A DNA stretch of 64,000 nucleotides, taken from positions 92,007,377 to 92,071,376 of the forward strand of contig OX375878.1 in assembly GCA_947359465.1 (NCBI GenBank), read 5' to 3'. This document shows positions 46,514 through 59,732 of this stretch, one piece after another; position 1 is the first letter of the stretch, and each line of letters begins with the position of its first letter. The stretch is from Metellina segmentata (lineage: Eukaryota; Arthropoda; Arachnida; Araneae; Tetragnathidae). The notes beneath the pieces are model-generated. The model was not told the DNA's origin. It was given only the letters and a program-made list of their open reading frames with translations, and did no database searches. Both the position numbers and the translations under genes were made by a program.

Positions 46514-46905
46514 TAAAACCAGTAGCTCAGTCATTAGAGCGTCGGGCTCGCATCGGAAGGGTTGTGGGTTCTGTCCTCAGCGGAGCCTGCAATTCTGATG
46601 GTTGCGAGATCGGCGCTTGGACCTGGCTAAAAACCGCCGTGTTCGCTAATGGTGGCTGGGGCACGTTAAATAGGTCGTGGTCACAAAGTCTCCCATGTTC
46701 CCATACCAAATCAATACCTCTGGGGGTACCTGATCAGAGGGTTATCGGCCTCTGATTTGGATCTAAATTACGATATGTGTGAGTGAATGGATGTGTGAAA
46801 GGGACCTTCCTGTAAAACGGATGTGTCATGTATGAAGAAGTCCAACCCTCCGGGGCAATGGCACCCCCAATTGGGCCATATATGGCCCGCACGACAACAA
46901 CAAAT
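46514..46905 (+). mobile_element. SINE, family C
   Basis: The head has a good A box (AGTAGCTCAGTCATTAGAG) and a decayed B box (GGGTTCTGTCC). The body (CCTCTGGGGGTACCTGATCA, CCAACCCTCCGGGGC) is found only here. The end TTGGGCCATATATGGCCCGC and ACAACAACA recalls the family D tail, suggesting a shared 3' end. Frames at 46527-46919 are SINE sequence. Confidence 0.75.
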
Positions 46906-49900
46906 GTCCTCAGGGGCATATCTCCTTTAAATAAGTAACGGACTTCACGATCCGAGGTATTCTAACGATCTTTTCATATCCCATGGAGTTTATTTCCTTT
47001 GTAGTAAATACGAGAGTCCTCTCTCGAGATACCCAAGCGTTTTTTTCTTATTTTATCCCATTCTATTCCCAAATACCTCATTTCTCCGCCTTTGTTTTGC
47101 AAGAAGTTTGTCATGTTTGAAGCAGCTTGGCCATATATGGCCCTTGCGCCATGAAACGTCAAACCACCTCAGCTGTTAAATTGTCTGTATTCGTGGATTG
47201 AAGTGTAAAGCATAAGCACATATTTTAGTTGGAAACGACTCCTCAGATTAGCGTTTAATAAATATAAACAACGAAAGTAAAGCAGGTCAATGCAAATATA
47301 AGCTGAACTCGCGGCTCTCGAATCTAATTTCATTCAGTACCTATTTTCTATTACTCTATTAGTGATGGTTTTGTTACAGTTGTGGAATTCTGCCCATTTA
47401 GCGCGTTTGCTTTTACCATGACACAACCTTAATCGCATTTAAATTATTTTCTGATCTTATTGGCATTGCAGCGGCCCTATTCTTTCCAAAGAAGGGTCCG
47501 ATTAAAATCAGTCTCTGAAAACTAAAATCTGTACCTACCAATGCTCCACTGGTAATTTCCATGTTCTGAAGTGTCAGACTCGAATTTAGAGCCTTTATTT
47601 AGCTTTAAAGCTCTTTAGCTATTTTTTTAGCCGTAGCTTGGCTATATGTGGCCCTTGTGCCATAAAATCTAAAAGCAACCACTAACAACTTTTCTTTGGC
47701 ATAGGAGTGAATAGATCACAAACTCTTAGCATTGATATCAACTGTCTTGAGTTTCCGATTTACAGTTATTTTAGAAACTAATTCCAGTGTCTGCCCTAAA
47801 TGTTTCCTGTAACTAATGCAAAACATCGCTCCAGAGTTATAATGATTTTCTGTTGATCTTGTACTGGTTCGAATTTCTAGAATACTTGTCAAGGAACCAG
47901 TGCCAAGTAATGACATTATAGGAGCACTTTTATGTACTCTAGAGAACAGTCTTTACTTTTCTGATACGAACATGGTTATGTTGACATCTTTATACCATAC
48001 TAAGTGTCTGATCAATAATGAGAGCAGTTTTTCTCACTAGAATGGCGACTCCCAGGGCTTGATAAGCTTTTTTTTATTGCACTACTATTTTTGCACATCG
48101 AGACGTAATGAAATAAACGTAGCATAAGCGCGCAGCTTCATGTTATTTCTATCGTTCGTTCGGTTTGAAGATCGTGATATTTAAAAAAGCACAAAAATTG
48201 ACGAACGTGATGTAAAACACCAATTTTTGCTTCGATAGCCAATCGGCCGTAGTTGATTCCCAAACCCACGTGACATACACTTTTGCGATATTGGAACAAC
48301 AACTTCGCCCTCATGCTTCATATACTTCATTAGATGTTTTTTTTTAAAATCTTATTCATAGTGACGTCATAGATGCAAATAGATATTGGTTTAGTTCTCA
48401 CTTTTTTCCATACAATGTTACTGATGCAGCCCTATCTCCGTAATATTAAAACGGTCAAATTTTAAGGAACATCTTCACAGAATCTTTTATGTGTGTATTG
48501 ATTTGATTTTTTTTATGCAGGTTATGGATACACTTTTAAACACTTTAACGCAGGGATTTTTAAAATTTGAAGTTTAAGAGATCCCCCCCCCCTCCCCTAA
48601 ACTCCTATTTTATTTTTGAAAAATGACCAATTTTCATGCTTTTCAACAATCAAAATGAACTTTTCTGAGCAGATAGATAACAAAAATGCCCGTGTTAAAA
48701 TATTTTATAGGGTTTGTTACACTTGTAAACTAATTCTTTTTACATTTGCTTGAATAGACTTTGAAAAAATGTTCCTTTTATGGAAAAAATACACCTATTG
48801 AGTTATTGAAGTTTAAAGAATAAATTGATCTTACTTCATACGTTCCGGTGTTTTTCAAAAATTATTTAAAATACTTCTACTCATCGTGTCTCCATAAATA
48901 ATATATCATTTCAAACAGAATTGTTTAAACATTTTAAATTAAAAAAAAAGAAATACTTAAAATTTTGAAAGATTTTTGTGCACTGGTCCCCTTAACCTTT
49001 CTTTTGCATGTTTTGGGAATAAATTTTAGGATGCTAATTTAATTTTTGTGATGTTTTGCATACAGTGGCATATGTTTTACTGTCGTTTTCGCCCATTTGG
49101 GATATTGATGAAATCTATTGTCCCTGTTTTCAGATGTTTCTTTGCAACGTAAAAACCCACTTCTAATTACCTTTCTTCAGAAATTCCCCTTGAAATGCTT
49201 TTCATTTGCTTGCTCATTCAAATTCTCCCCTCGCAAAAAATAAATATCCGCCACCTCTGTCGTGGGCACTCATGGGCCGTTTTCGAAAAATCAATCTTGA
49301 TAGAGTTTGTCTGTGTTTTATATATCCCCTCCATCTCTCGTTACAGGGGCTGAATTGTGATGAATTTCTTTGGCGCAGGCGACTGAAGGGGTAATGTTTG
49401 CTTAGCCTTCCGCTTGTGTATCTTTTGACTTTATCCCTTTAGCAGTCAGAATGATACTTGCAGCCTCTTTGTTTGCTTTTCCATCCATCATTGGAAGTAT
49501 GACGGTTTCTCTCCACTCGATTGCTTTTCCCTCCTCCATTCGTTTAATCTTCTTTAGATCGTATTACACTTCTTTCGCTCGGAGATTGCTTATTTTTTGT
49601 GCATATGTTGTGGAAAAAGTAAGTCTTCATAAGTTTGGAAAAGATAGAAGTGTTTGCGTAATCGGATGAGTTTTTAAGATGTTATACGGGTTGTGTTATT
49701 TTACGTTAATAGATTGTAAGAGACGTTTTCTCGATGCGTTCCTCGCGTTCTTCGGATTTTATAATCCTTTTCTTTCTTTCATTTCTTTCAGTAAGAAATT
49801 GAGATGGCGGTGTGTGTTTTCTTTTATTTAATGGCATCAATATATAGTTTTTATCTATGTTTCCTTTTCAAAATGTACATTTTCAGCTTGCTCCAGTGAG

Positions 49901-51335
49901 AATTGACCTTGTAGTAAAGTAACCAGTCAGCGTAAACCTGATAAATTGGGACTAAGAAGAAATGGTGTGTTATGAGTGATCTGCTATGTCTCATTCAGGA
50001 TAACCTAAAGTGTATATTGAAAAGTATTTAGTTTCGAGTAATATTTTATGGATGGGGATTACTAACTTTATCTTGCTACTATTTTACTGATATTACTATT
50101 TTATATTCGATTTGACAGTTTAAAAATTCTAACGTTCAGATGCGCATTTAAGTGAAAATAAGATGACTTAGAGGTAAGATTTGAACAAGTTTCTTTTTTT
50201 AACGTCTATCGGAACGCTTTTAGCATTTGTGTTAATTTTTAATGTTTGTTATTAATTTTAGAATTCTTTACGTATCCTCTTTATTAATGCCGAAAATCTA
50301 AATGCCTTGTGCCTATTTCTTTGAGATAGGGCTACATTGCATAGATTGCAACATTAATAAAGTATTTCGCCGATATTTCGGAGTATTGTATCTTTGTATA
50401 AGCGACCTGGTAAGTAGCCAAATGGTTCGTACTGTCATTCTAAGTTCAACAGGCTCTTCGTTCTAAGCCCAGTTGTGTCTGGCGTCAGCGAAGTAGACGG
50501 AAGTGCACGGCGGTTCTGGGTGTCGCGCAGAACAAAAAGGACTAGAATTACATTGGGGTTGGTTGGTTGGTCACCGCAGGTGATCCCCTCACCTCTCGTC
50601 TTTAGTCAGGTTAAAGGGTTTACTAGTCACCCACGGAAAAATGGAATGAACCCGTCAAAGGAAACCGGACTAATCTGGTCAACCCGTGATCAAATTTCAG
50701 AAAATACATATGAGATAAATTTTACATGAGTAATACAGGATTTTGATAATACTGATTATATATCCTTTTGAAAATAATGATTAAATATCCTTTTGATAAT
50801 ACATTTAAGACATAGGCCGGTAGGGTCTGCATGACTTTTCCTAACTATTTTGCATGAGCTTTAATTTTAGTATAGTTTTCCTCTTTTGGCAAGGCTTATA
50901 GTTTCCCCAATTTTTAATTAAATGCCAGGTGCAGTCCTGCTTTTCCCACCAGCCTCACGTACACAAAGTTGATTTAACGAAGTAACAATCATTTTTGACC
51001 CTATCTAAATTGCACTAATATTTAAATAGTAATCGATTAATTCCATTAATTATGTACAGCAAAAAGACAGAAACTAAAAATTAACAATAAAATACAAATG
51101 TACACAGTGCTTGATTGTTAGTTGGTGATAGTGTTAATGTTTTCCATTAAGAATTTCATAACATTCATAATTTTTTTTTGAGCCTGATTGATTTTGATTG
51201 TGTTGGTGGCCTAAAAACTTGGTAGTGCGTTATTGCTGGTATCTTGAGGTGATTGTAAAAGCTGGATTCCTGAGCAGGTCGTGACCTGATGTTAGATATA
51301 ATAAAAAAAAACCGGATTTTTCATGCAAATCATTA
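46906..51335. other. No gene seen over 4.4 kb, apart from SINE tails
   Basis: Family D tail pieces lie at about 47125-47165 (CTTGGCCATATATGGCCCTT) and 47633-47690 (GCTTGGCTATATGTGGCCCT). 50410-50700 is a less AT-rich block (CCGCAGGTGATCCCCTCACC) that looks SINE-like but has no second copy here. 49.0-49.7 kb is unassigned. No domains in the short frames. Confidence 0.45.
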
Positions 51336-51601
51336 GGGCCGTAGACGCCCGGTTGGATGAGTTGCGGATTAGCAAACGGAGGGTTGCGAGTTCGATACTC
51401 GTACGTGTGGGTGCGCATTAAATATGTCGTGGCTTCCAGTGTCCACGTTTGTGTGTTGTGGAAGGTTAGAGAGTAGGGTCCCAGTTTAAGTGTTGACCGT
51501 GGTTCAAAAATACTAGGTGTTGTCTTCTGATTTTTCCCTTCAGGATTAATCCCGGACCATCGCCAATAGCCTGTTGTTTAGCTCCAGTGCAACGTTAATT
51601 A
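51336..51601 (+). mobile_element. SINE, family B, near full length
   Basis: This is the best B copy: head GGGCCGTAGACGCCCGGTTG, anticodon-like region GATTAGCAAACGGAGGGTTG, B box GAGTTCGATACTC, body AAGTGTTGACCGTGGTTC, and tail AATCCCGGACCATCGCCAAT ending in ACGTTAATTAATTTAT. Confidence 0.88.
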
Positions 51602-53479
51602 ATTTATCTTCCTAGATAACTATTTAGTTTTTCTGTAAATAATTTATTTGTTATCCGTATATGTTGAGTTCTGTGGAGTCCTATACAAATAAAAGTCACT
51701 GTTTATTTGGAATTCGATAACTGGAGAACCACATTACACCAGTCATGGCAGAATCCACTTTAAACCGTGGTCGAATTGGCCCTGATGCACCAATGACCGC
51801 GAATCAAAGTATTTTCAGCATCAGTCTCGTGTGTTTTACTTCGAAATATCTCTGTTTTTGTCATTCATCCTTGTTTCCCCTCTATTGGAAATTGCCGCTT
51901 TTCTGTAAAAGAATGGCCATGCACTTTCCCATTTTATCCCGCGTCTTACAACTCTTTTTATTTGCTATATCTGGGAATGTAGAGAAAAGCAACAAGAAAT
52001 AAATCCAAAGCCCCGAACATTTTTATGGGCTCGCTCGGAAATCAATCGCTCTACCTTGCTTTCGTCATTTCCTCTCGACACCCAAGAGGCTTTAGTGTAA
52101 ATAATTTCTTCCCGGTTTCCATGCCTAACGACCCCCAGTGTCTCCCCCAGCGGAAATAGCGATAGCTCATAATCACCCTTACCGACCGGATTCCTGCTTT
52201 CATTAAACCCATTTTCATCCGATCGGTTCCCGTATCTCGGTTGACTGGACTTTCAGAATGATGCCTCTCCTTTTCTGCTTAATACCTTTGGTGTATGGGC
52301 CGCAGATCAATAACGGCTCTCCCTTTCGCTCTACCTGCCCGAGACTTCCATCAACCCGAGTGCTTTTTTTAGAGTATTTATTTTGCCACCCGATTGCTGG
52401 AGCACTTGTGCCCCGTTGCTTTGTTCCAGAGAGGGTGCGCCCTGATTTTTGTGCCGAGATGCGAAGATTCACGCCTCCTTCATTTGCCTCTTGATTGTGT
52501 GGCTGGTTTTTGTTTTCGGTTTGCGGGAGAATCTTTTAATTTTGGCATTGTTGAAATCGAAATTGCGGGTTTTATTCGGATCGCTGGAGTTTTGCCTCTA
52601 ATCTTTTGCCTCAACTGATGTCAAAACTGTTTATTCAACTACGGATTCACACTATTACTTGTTCAGTGAGCATTTAGATATTGACTTGTTTATTGGGCAT
52701 TCACAAATATTGATATGCTTATTGAGCTCTGGCATTTGTTCCCATGCTCATTAAACATTCCCGAATGTTACTTGGAATGAAGAATTATGCCTTTGGATGG
52801 ATCTCAAGAGACACCAAAGGTCTACATATGGACGGCTTTAAAGTTACAGTATTGTGTCACTTAAAAAAAATACCTAGAAACAAAATCCAGATATAATATA
52901 ATCAAATTTAACTAAAGATAATTAGTTGGATACAGAAACCAGATCTAGATAAGTCCATCTGTTAACTGAAAACCTGAAGTAAGTCGGATCTTTATTCAAC
53001 GGCCAACTGATGGCAGTGGAAGTTCTGTCTTTTTTTTCGAAAAAGTGACTTACATCACTGTAACTTTAATCCGTCCATATATGAACCGTTGGTTTAACTA
53101 AACTAAAACCTAAATTTACTAAAAAAGCTCCAAATTTAGCTGAAAGAAAATCACCTGAATTTTTGGACTCTTATTTGTAAACTTAACTGGTTGCGATTTA
53201 ATAATATGATAATTGAGATGTAATTTGGAGTATGAGATTGCGCTTGGAATAAGAAAAATCATTTGCTATAAATCTAATTTCTTTGGAACTAAAATTGGGA
53301 GCATTGAGAAACACAGAATGTCGATAGGAATTCAGGTAATGCTTATTGAAATATTTTTGAGGTAAGGATATTTAGTTTTTTTTTATCATATACTGACTGG
53401 CGCAAATCGATGTCTGCAAATCATCAAATTTAATATTACCAATTCTGCAAACCTCGATTTTCTGCACCGATGTTATATG
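51602..53479. other. No gene seen; less AT-rich unique stretch
   Basis: 51740-52620 is the GC-richest non-repeat part of the window. Frames at 52215-52618 on both strands overlap one another and have no recognisable domain, so composition explains them. It could be conserved non-coding or an exon too short to recognise. Confidence 0.4.
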
Positions 53480-53570
53480 CTCTATCTCAGGGGGTCTTTC
53501 CACAGACTTTGGAACCCTTCTAGTTCATAATATTTTTCAAGTAACCCTAAATTTAGATAACAATTTAAGA

Positions 53571-53699
53571 CAGTGTTTTTCAAACTTGTGTAATCTACTC
53601 AAGTTCCACATATACATGCTTTTACACATCACAAAAAACCGTGGGGGTAGACTACCATCGGAAAAAAATGTAGCGCAGACTATTCTTTGAAAAACACTG
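53571..53699. mobile_element. 129-bp hAT-like MITE nested in the larger MITE
   Basis: CAGTGTTTTTCAAA at the left and TTTGAAAAACACTG, ending 53699, at the right are exact inverted termini of a common hAT type. The flanks do not show a clear 8-bp duplication, so it may be old or an internal fold. Confidence 0.72.
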
Positions 53700-53800
53700 G
53701 TTTAGTTTAGAAAGTGAAAAAATAAATAAAACTTTTATTTCTATGTAACACGTAAATACAAAACAAATATTTGCATACAAACACAAAGACAAAATATACA

Positions 53801-53975
53801 AAGTAACACAAGTAAAATTTAATACAAAATATGTAAAGTAACACAAGTAAAATTTAATACAAAATATACAAAGTAACACAAGTAAAATTTAATACAAAAT
53901 ATACAAAGTAACACAAGTAAAATTTAATACAAAATATACAAAGTAACACAAGTAAAATTTAATACAAAACATGTG
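53801..53975. repeat. Minisatellite, 35-bp unit, five copies
   Basis: AAGTAACACAAGTAAAATTT begins at 53801, 53836, 53871, 53906 and 53941, exactly 35 bases apart, with very few differences. The near identity points to recent expansion. The minus-strand frame at 53652-53879 reads through it and shows the same repeated residues. Confidence 0.97.
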
Positions 53976-54115
53976 TTATCGGCATTTATGGATATCTGTT
54001 TCATTAATAAAATTATTGAATTTCGTCTCAGAAGTCTGTCCTATAAACGAGGAGAAACCCTTCAAAATTTTTTCGGAACTCATGGGTTCCGCGGAACACA
54101 TGTTGAAGAAACCTG

Positions 54116-55320
54116 CTCTATATTATACTCCCAAACCGTCAGGGGTTGTTGGTGATTAGTAGAAGGCGCTTCAAAATCCACCAGCATGATAAAGTAATAT
54201 ACAAGTTTCGTGAAATACGAGTCTTAAAGGAGTGAGATTATAGTAGAATTATTTTACAGAATTATATTACTTCAAGTATTGAGAAATTAGGAGCATAAAC
54301 TCATGATGCCAATTACCTGGTTTTCAAAAATGTTTCTCTCGGGTGCAATTTCTAACACTATTGCTAACGTTAATGTATATGAACAATGATAATAATAGTC
54401 TGGATGCGGGTGACACATTCACATTTTTAAACATAATTAACGGCCGATCGATCGGAATTTATGTCACACTAACGAAAAAGTTCAGAAATAGTTGTCAAAA
54501 GCGACGACTAGTTCCTAAAAATCGATCGTCGAAATAAAATTTTATGGGTGCAAATTACGACTAACGACCGCTAAATTTCAAACCTTGCAAAAATTGTTAT
54601 CCTTTGTTTAATACCTTGTCTGGCCCTACATATTTGTGTTCAAGAGGGTTGTAGTGCTTTTATCTTTAAAAATTAGAAATAGAATGTAATATTTGGCGTC
54701 GAGGATCAAATTAGGAAGTCAAGTTTTTGAATATCTTTACGATGGTAATCTACCTTTGAAAGAGCTATAAAAGTGACTTTTTTTATTCAATGGTATCTTT
54801 ACTACACGAATCACTTCATATCAACCCCATATTTTCATTTTCTGTTTGTGGGTCATATTTCGAAGAGTTCAGATCTAGGAAACTGGAAATAGAAAAGCTA
54901 TTCATTCCTCTTGTGTATAGAGCGCTTGATCTCAATGTGTTCTTTTCTATTTTGTTTCTTGAACTATCTCGAAGGCAAACCATTTATTATGAGGTTTTGA
55001 GTTGCCATGGGGTAGGCAGACTTTTTCGATACGCGATCTCCATGAAATCTCCTATAAAAGGATTTTGGTATAGCTATTTATTTGCTGTGATATTTTTATT
55101 CGAACAGTCTTCGTTTTTCGTTGGAATGAACGATTTGTCTAAAAAAGGGCACATTAAACATCTAATCATGTTTGGAGAGGGACATAAAACCCAAATCAAC
55201 CAACCAACCATATCTGGAGAGGCTATAGTCCTAATAATTATTTGGAAATTAAAAACCTAACAGACGAAACTTCACATAAGTCATGCGCATTTTACACACA
55301 CACTTGTTGCTCAGACGTAG
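54116..55320. other. No gene supported; SINE tail near 55190
   Basis: The 156-codon plus-strand frame 54790-55260 shows no recognisable domain, and its end (55186-55213, AAACCCAAATCAACCAACCA) is a family D-like SINE tail, so I do not call it a gene. Otherwise AT-rich. Confidence 0.45.
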
Positions 55321-55324
55321 GTTG

Positions 55325-55520
55325 GTAGTTGAATTAACGTCGCACTGGAGAAAATGCCAATTACTCCAATGTGGCACTTTGGTCTATTGGCAAGATCAAT
55401 CACGTAGGGAAAGATTCGAGAAGACATCATCTCGTAATTTTGAACCACGCTCAGATGACACTGTCAACACCAGAGCGACCACCCTACTCTTTAACCTTCC
55501 CCTCCCCGCCAACATAAGGA
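55325..55520 (-). mobile_element. SINE, family B, 5'-truncated, minus strand
   Basis: Reading the minus strand: CGTGGTTCAAAATTACGAG precedes the tail, and TCCAGTGCGACGTTAATTCA ends it at 55325. The centre between has diverged. Frames at 55283-55603 are SINE sequence. Confidence 0.72.
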
Positions 55521-58500
55521 CATTTGAGACAACGATGGATTCAACGCGCAATCTGCTTCCGCGTACACGACGATTTTTTCGAGTTTCGAACTCGCAAAAC
55601 TAATTTTTCAAAAGCTATTTGTGAAGTCCTCAAGGTAAAATCTTTGGATGGTGTGCACGCTCTTCATGGACCCGAGGTACTTGAGCAATCTCTTTTCCAT
55701 TCATGGATTTTACTGTCTTTAGTAAACATGGGTTTCGCTCATCCATCGATCTTTTTCTGTTTTCATCTTATTCTATTGTATCTATTCTTTCATGACATTT
55801 TTCCACTTAAAGTTATCTCATCTTATGCTTGGCGCAGCCTGGCCAGTTATGTCCCTTGATTCATTAAACCGCGAAACTACCAACCCAAGATCTGCCTGCG
55901 AAATATCTCAATTTAAAATAGGCATCTTAATGCAGCAGGACATTTCAGAGTATCAGTAATATACACACCGTTTCAGAATATTAAACTGTTCCTATGAATG
56001 CTGTATTTCTTAAAGTTGTCCCTTTAAGAATCTATTTGCGGATGTTATGAAATGAGGAAAGTGTCTCGTTGATAATCACCTCATTTCATTACTCTGGCAT
56101 TCCACTGTCACTATATGGATTCCACTGTCTGATTTTGGTCGTGAAAATGGCTGTGTGTTATTCATTATTCAATCTTTTCTTCAAATAAAAACTTTTTTTT
56201 AGAACTGACTGGTCTTTCCTTCCGTTACAAGCAAGTTACCCAACGTTTTGGGTCCATCTAATTTTTTTTTATATAAAGCAGTTAACATGGAGACATCCTT
56301 GATTGCACAGATGTGTTCCATTCGTAACAGTGACCTCTTGTCAGTAGGGGGAAAATGACAAACATACCCAGAATTTTGGAAAGATAGTTTAAATTCTCAA
56401 AAAAAGCTTTTTTATTAATAAAGAATTTTCCTTCAAAAGATGCAACAAAAATATGATTAAACTCTGATTGTCCCATACGTGACGGTGGAGTGGCAATGAT
56501 TTTGCTATTTCTGTAGAAGATCGAATTAATTTTCACTATTTTACTGTCTAAGCGATATGTTATCGAAAATAAAAGATAATTTCATATGAAATTTAATGTT
56601 CTGTTTAAAACGTTTTTGCATTTTTTGTTGTTGTCAACTTACGACTATCTTTAAATAAACCGCAAATAAAATTTTTCTTTCAATTAGCAGTGGCGAGTCA
56701 TGGAGTTTTTGTCGTCAAATTTTGCAGTAAAAATCTGCGGATTAAAAAAATAGCTTTGTTTGCATTTTCTAAGGATTTTTTTATGCCCTTGTAATAACTT
56801 GTTATGAACTCGTGATGTTTTAAAATATGAGTTAATTATGACATGGATGCGCGTGGGTATGAAATATTCTTATCCAAATGAAAAAAGTTGTCGACTGGTT
56901 CAATAAAAAACGAGTTAGGTAAAAAGTAACCAATAAAAAATCATCAAAAAATTAGATTTATTTAAAACGCATAGAGTACTAACATAGCGTCTTTACTCAA
57001 ATTAAAAAAGTTTAACAGTGAAGCTAAAATGTCCCGATCGACCTTGATCGCTGCATTCAAAGATATTTTAATTCGCAACCAGTACGCACAGAACGATTGA
57101 CAGAAAAATATGTGATTTTATTCATTGCCATATATAGGACTGTGTGACCACGTGACTTATTTTCATGCGTAGACTGATGCCATCATAATGAAACCAAAAC
57201 TAAATTAATTATAATACATTAAATTGATTGCTTTTTAAAAATGTGTTATTTTTCTCTTTCCAATTTGGTTAACAACGATGCAAAACAGTGGTGTGTTACA
57301 AGCTTAGGCAATGACAATGTAGAACTCACTATTACACTTGAATCAAGGGCGTTTATTGAACTTAATTTTCCAATATTCTGTTAAGATCTTTTGTATAAAA
57401 TTTATACGAATATGGAATATTTTTCTATCGACAGTAAAATGTCGGATTTTTATTACAGTGTAAATGATTTCAAATTTCCTCGAGTAATTTAACCAATATT
57501 TTGAAATACATCTATAATTTGTTATCAAGATATGCAATGTAAAAATTCCCGTCTGTTAGTTTATGAGAACTGTTTTTCTAGTATTTTTTTCCACATCGCA
57601 CAATCGAAACCTGTTCAATATTTTCATATTTCTTTAGATTCTTTGTTTCATGCTACCGAGTGTTTTGTGCAATCAGAAAGTACTTTTGCGTCGTATTGTT
57701 TTGAATATGGAAGCAAGAAACACACAAATAACACTTCAACGGAGGATGTGTGCTCTCTTTGCTGTTGCATAAACATCTCTCGCTCCGCTCTATTTTATGT
57801 ACGTTGCTCCAACTTCTCGAAAGAGAGTTATTGTTGGTCTTATATTTTCAGCTATAAAATCGGTCTTGTAGAATGTTTTACTCCTTGACGTTCCACGGAT
57901 CTTTTTAGGATTTGTTACTTTTCTCAAAATAGAAATTCTTTTCGGATGTCTTTTTCAAAATTTTGTGAGATTACTTGTCCATTACTTGCGCGCACATTTT
58001 TATTGTGTTTAGCATGTAGAACATTGACTATACACTGATTATAATTACGAGTACCTAGGGGGTGAATTTTATTTAATAGAACCATAGGAATCATAAATAT
58101 TGCAATAAATAAATAAATAAATAAATTAATTTATAGTTTGTGTCGAGGATCCAAATGTGAATTCTCGGGTCTGATGTTAGATTGTGAATGAAGAAAACAG
58201 GACTAAACGATTGTTTATTGGGAATATTCAACAATTAATTTATACTTTGAAAGATTAAAGTGCAGTTAGATATTTACTGCCGTCCATCATTAATTGATGC
58301 GTAGTTTGGTAACTTCCGACTGACACCGCAGTCACCAAAGTTATACGGATGGAAAGCTAGCTCAGCACCGTAGAATTCCGACATATTGCAAACTCCCCGT
58401 GCTCAGTGCGCCTGTGCAATCGGTCCGAAGGCAATGTCAGGTAGTCATTCTTTGTCTGCACGACTTCCACACTGGTGTCCAGAATTATCTTTACATGTAT

Positions 58501-58709
58501 AGAATCACGGATTTCTCAGAAACTGAACTATAATTTTATGAATTTGTGTGGAATGAGACGTAACATCATAACACATAAATATAAAAGGAAAGAAATTAAG
58601 AACATTGCATATGATATAAAACTGTAGCATGGCACAGTAAAAATGTAATAATATGTAACAAGGAAAGTTCAGAAAAAAAAAAGAATTACTCAAAAAAAAT
58701 TTAGACTTA
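55521..58709. other. No gene supported; family D tail and (AAAT)n tract
   Basis: A family D tail (GGCGCAGCCTGGCCAGTTAT) is at 55831-55885. A short AAAT microsatellite is at about 58104-58125. The 118-codon frame at 57532-57888, cysteine- and serine-rich, has no recognisable domain and no flanking support. Confidence 0.45.
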
Positions 58710-59732
58710 TCAATTTAATATGGAATGTGATTGCCGCTGACTTACATACATATCACAACGTGATTTCATGCTGGCAATAATGTTGTTAACCACCCCCAGC
58801 TTGTGTGATTACGTTCCATTCCTTCTTCAGGGCATTTATATCTCGAGAAGGAGGATGTCTTCGTGCAACTGCTTTTTAGGTAGTCCCATACGTTCGCTAT
58901 CGGGTTCAGATCAGGAGACTTTTCTGGCCACGGTATTCGCTCTATAGCTTCATTTTCAAGGAATTTGTAAACGAGGTTTGCTCGATGTGGATAGTTGGCT
59001 CGATATCGTCCATAAATAAAAAAATCAGATCAATATGCGCCTCTGAAAAGTCTTACATAACGTTCTTAGACCTCATCCCGATATCTCTGGCCGGTCACAG
59101 ATCCTCTGTTGAAAACGTGTTGGGGAGTACGTTCATCGATCATTACTTCACACCAGACTATCACACCTGCACTACCAAAACGGTCACCTTCCATAATGTT
59201 CGAAGGAAGGTATTGCGCTCCTGATCCCCTCCAGATGTAAAAATATTTAGAATCAGATGTTAAGCGAAACCTCGACTCATCGGTAAAGAGAATGCCATTG
59301 GTGACTCCAGTTATGATGTTCTTTGCATCAATTGAGGCGATCCCTCTTTTATTGTGAAGACAGTGAAACACATAACCGTGACTTTCTGCCATAAAGGCCT
59401 TTTTCATTAAGTCTTCCGTATACAGTTTGCCGTGATACAACAGCTCCCGTGGTGACTGCAAGCTCTGAACTTAACTACCGAGTAGTAGACTTCCTGTTAC
59501 GACTAGCTGTTATTGCCATATATCGATCTTGAGAAGCAATTGTTATACGTTTATGACTTTGTCCAGGCCTCCTTACAACAGTTACAGAGTTTTGAAATTG
59601 TTTCCATAGCTCATAGACTGACTGTCTTGAAATATTCACACATCTCGCTGTTTCCGTGATTTTCTGCCTTGCTTCTAAATGGCCGATAATGTGCCACTTC
59701 ACAGATTCTTCCAAATGATACTTCGAAGCCAT
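58710..59732 (-). pseudogene. Tc1-like transposase, full length, frameshifted
   Basis: The start is MASKYHLEESVKWHIIGHLE at 59732. Then come an HTH pair (ITETARCVNISRQSVYELWK) and, in another frame, ELAVTTGAVVSRQTVYGRLN. The catalytic core follows with LFTDESRFRLTSDSK (first Asp), HVFNRGSVTGQRYRDEV, a frameshifted DD...PH region, and SPDLNPIANVWDYL, where the catalytic Glu is Ala. The end SMKSRC and DMYVSQRQSHSILN stops at 58712-58710. About 341 codons, the normal length. At least three frame breaks plus the Glu-to-Ala change make it inactive. Terminal inverted repeats were not found. Confidence 0.92.

Larger units (their letters stand above)
53488..54115. mobile_element. hAT-type MITE with nested MITE and minisatellite
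   Basis: The left end CAGGGGGTCTTTCCACAG and the right end, read inward CAGGTTTCTTCAACATG, converge on GGAACCC. The flanks CTCTATCT (53480-53487) and CTCTATAT (54116-54123) are an 8-bp duplication with one change. The interior contains 53571-53699 and 53801-53975. The frames at 53971-54159 are element sequence. Confidence 0.82.

Noticed and set aside
52215..52618. Overlapping frames on both strands, possible exon
   Set aside because: Three overlapping frames in two orientations reflect low stop-codon density in a GC-richer region. No protein family was recognised.
53801..53975. CRISPR-like regular repeat
   Set aside because: The units are contiguous 35-bp repeats without spacers, in a eukaryotic setting, so this is a minisatellite.
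54790..55260. 156-codon plus-strand open frame
   Set aside because: No recognisable domain, and its 3' end is a SINE tail. Its length is not exceptional for an AT-rich window scanned in six frames.
57532..57888. 118-codon cysteine-rich frame that could be a secreted protein
   Set aside because: No signal-peptide-like start and no regular cysteine spacing; probably chance.
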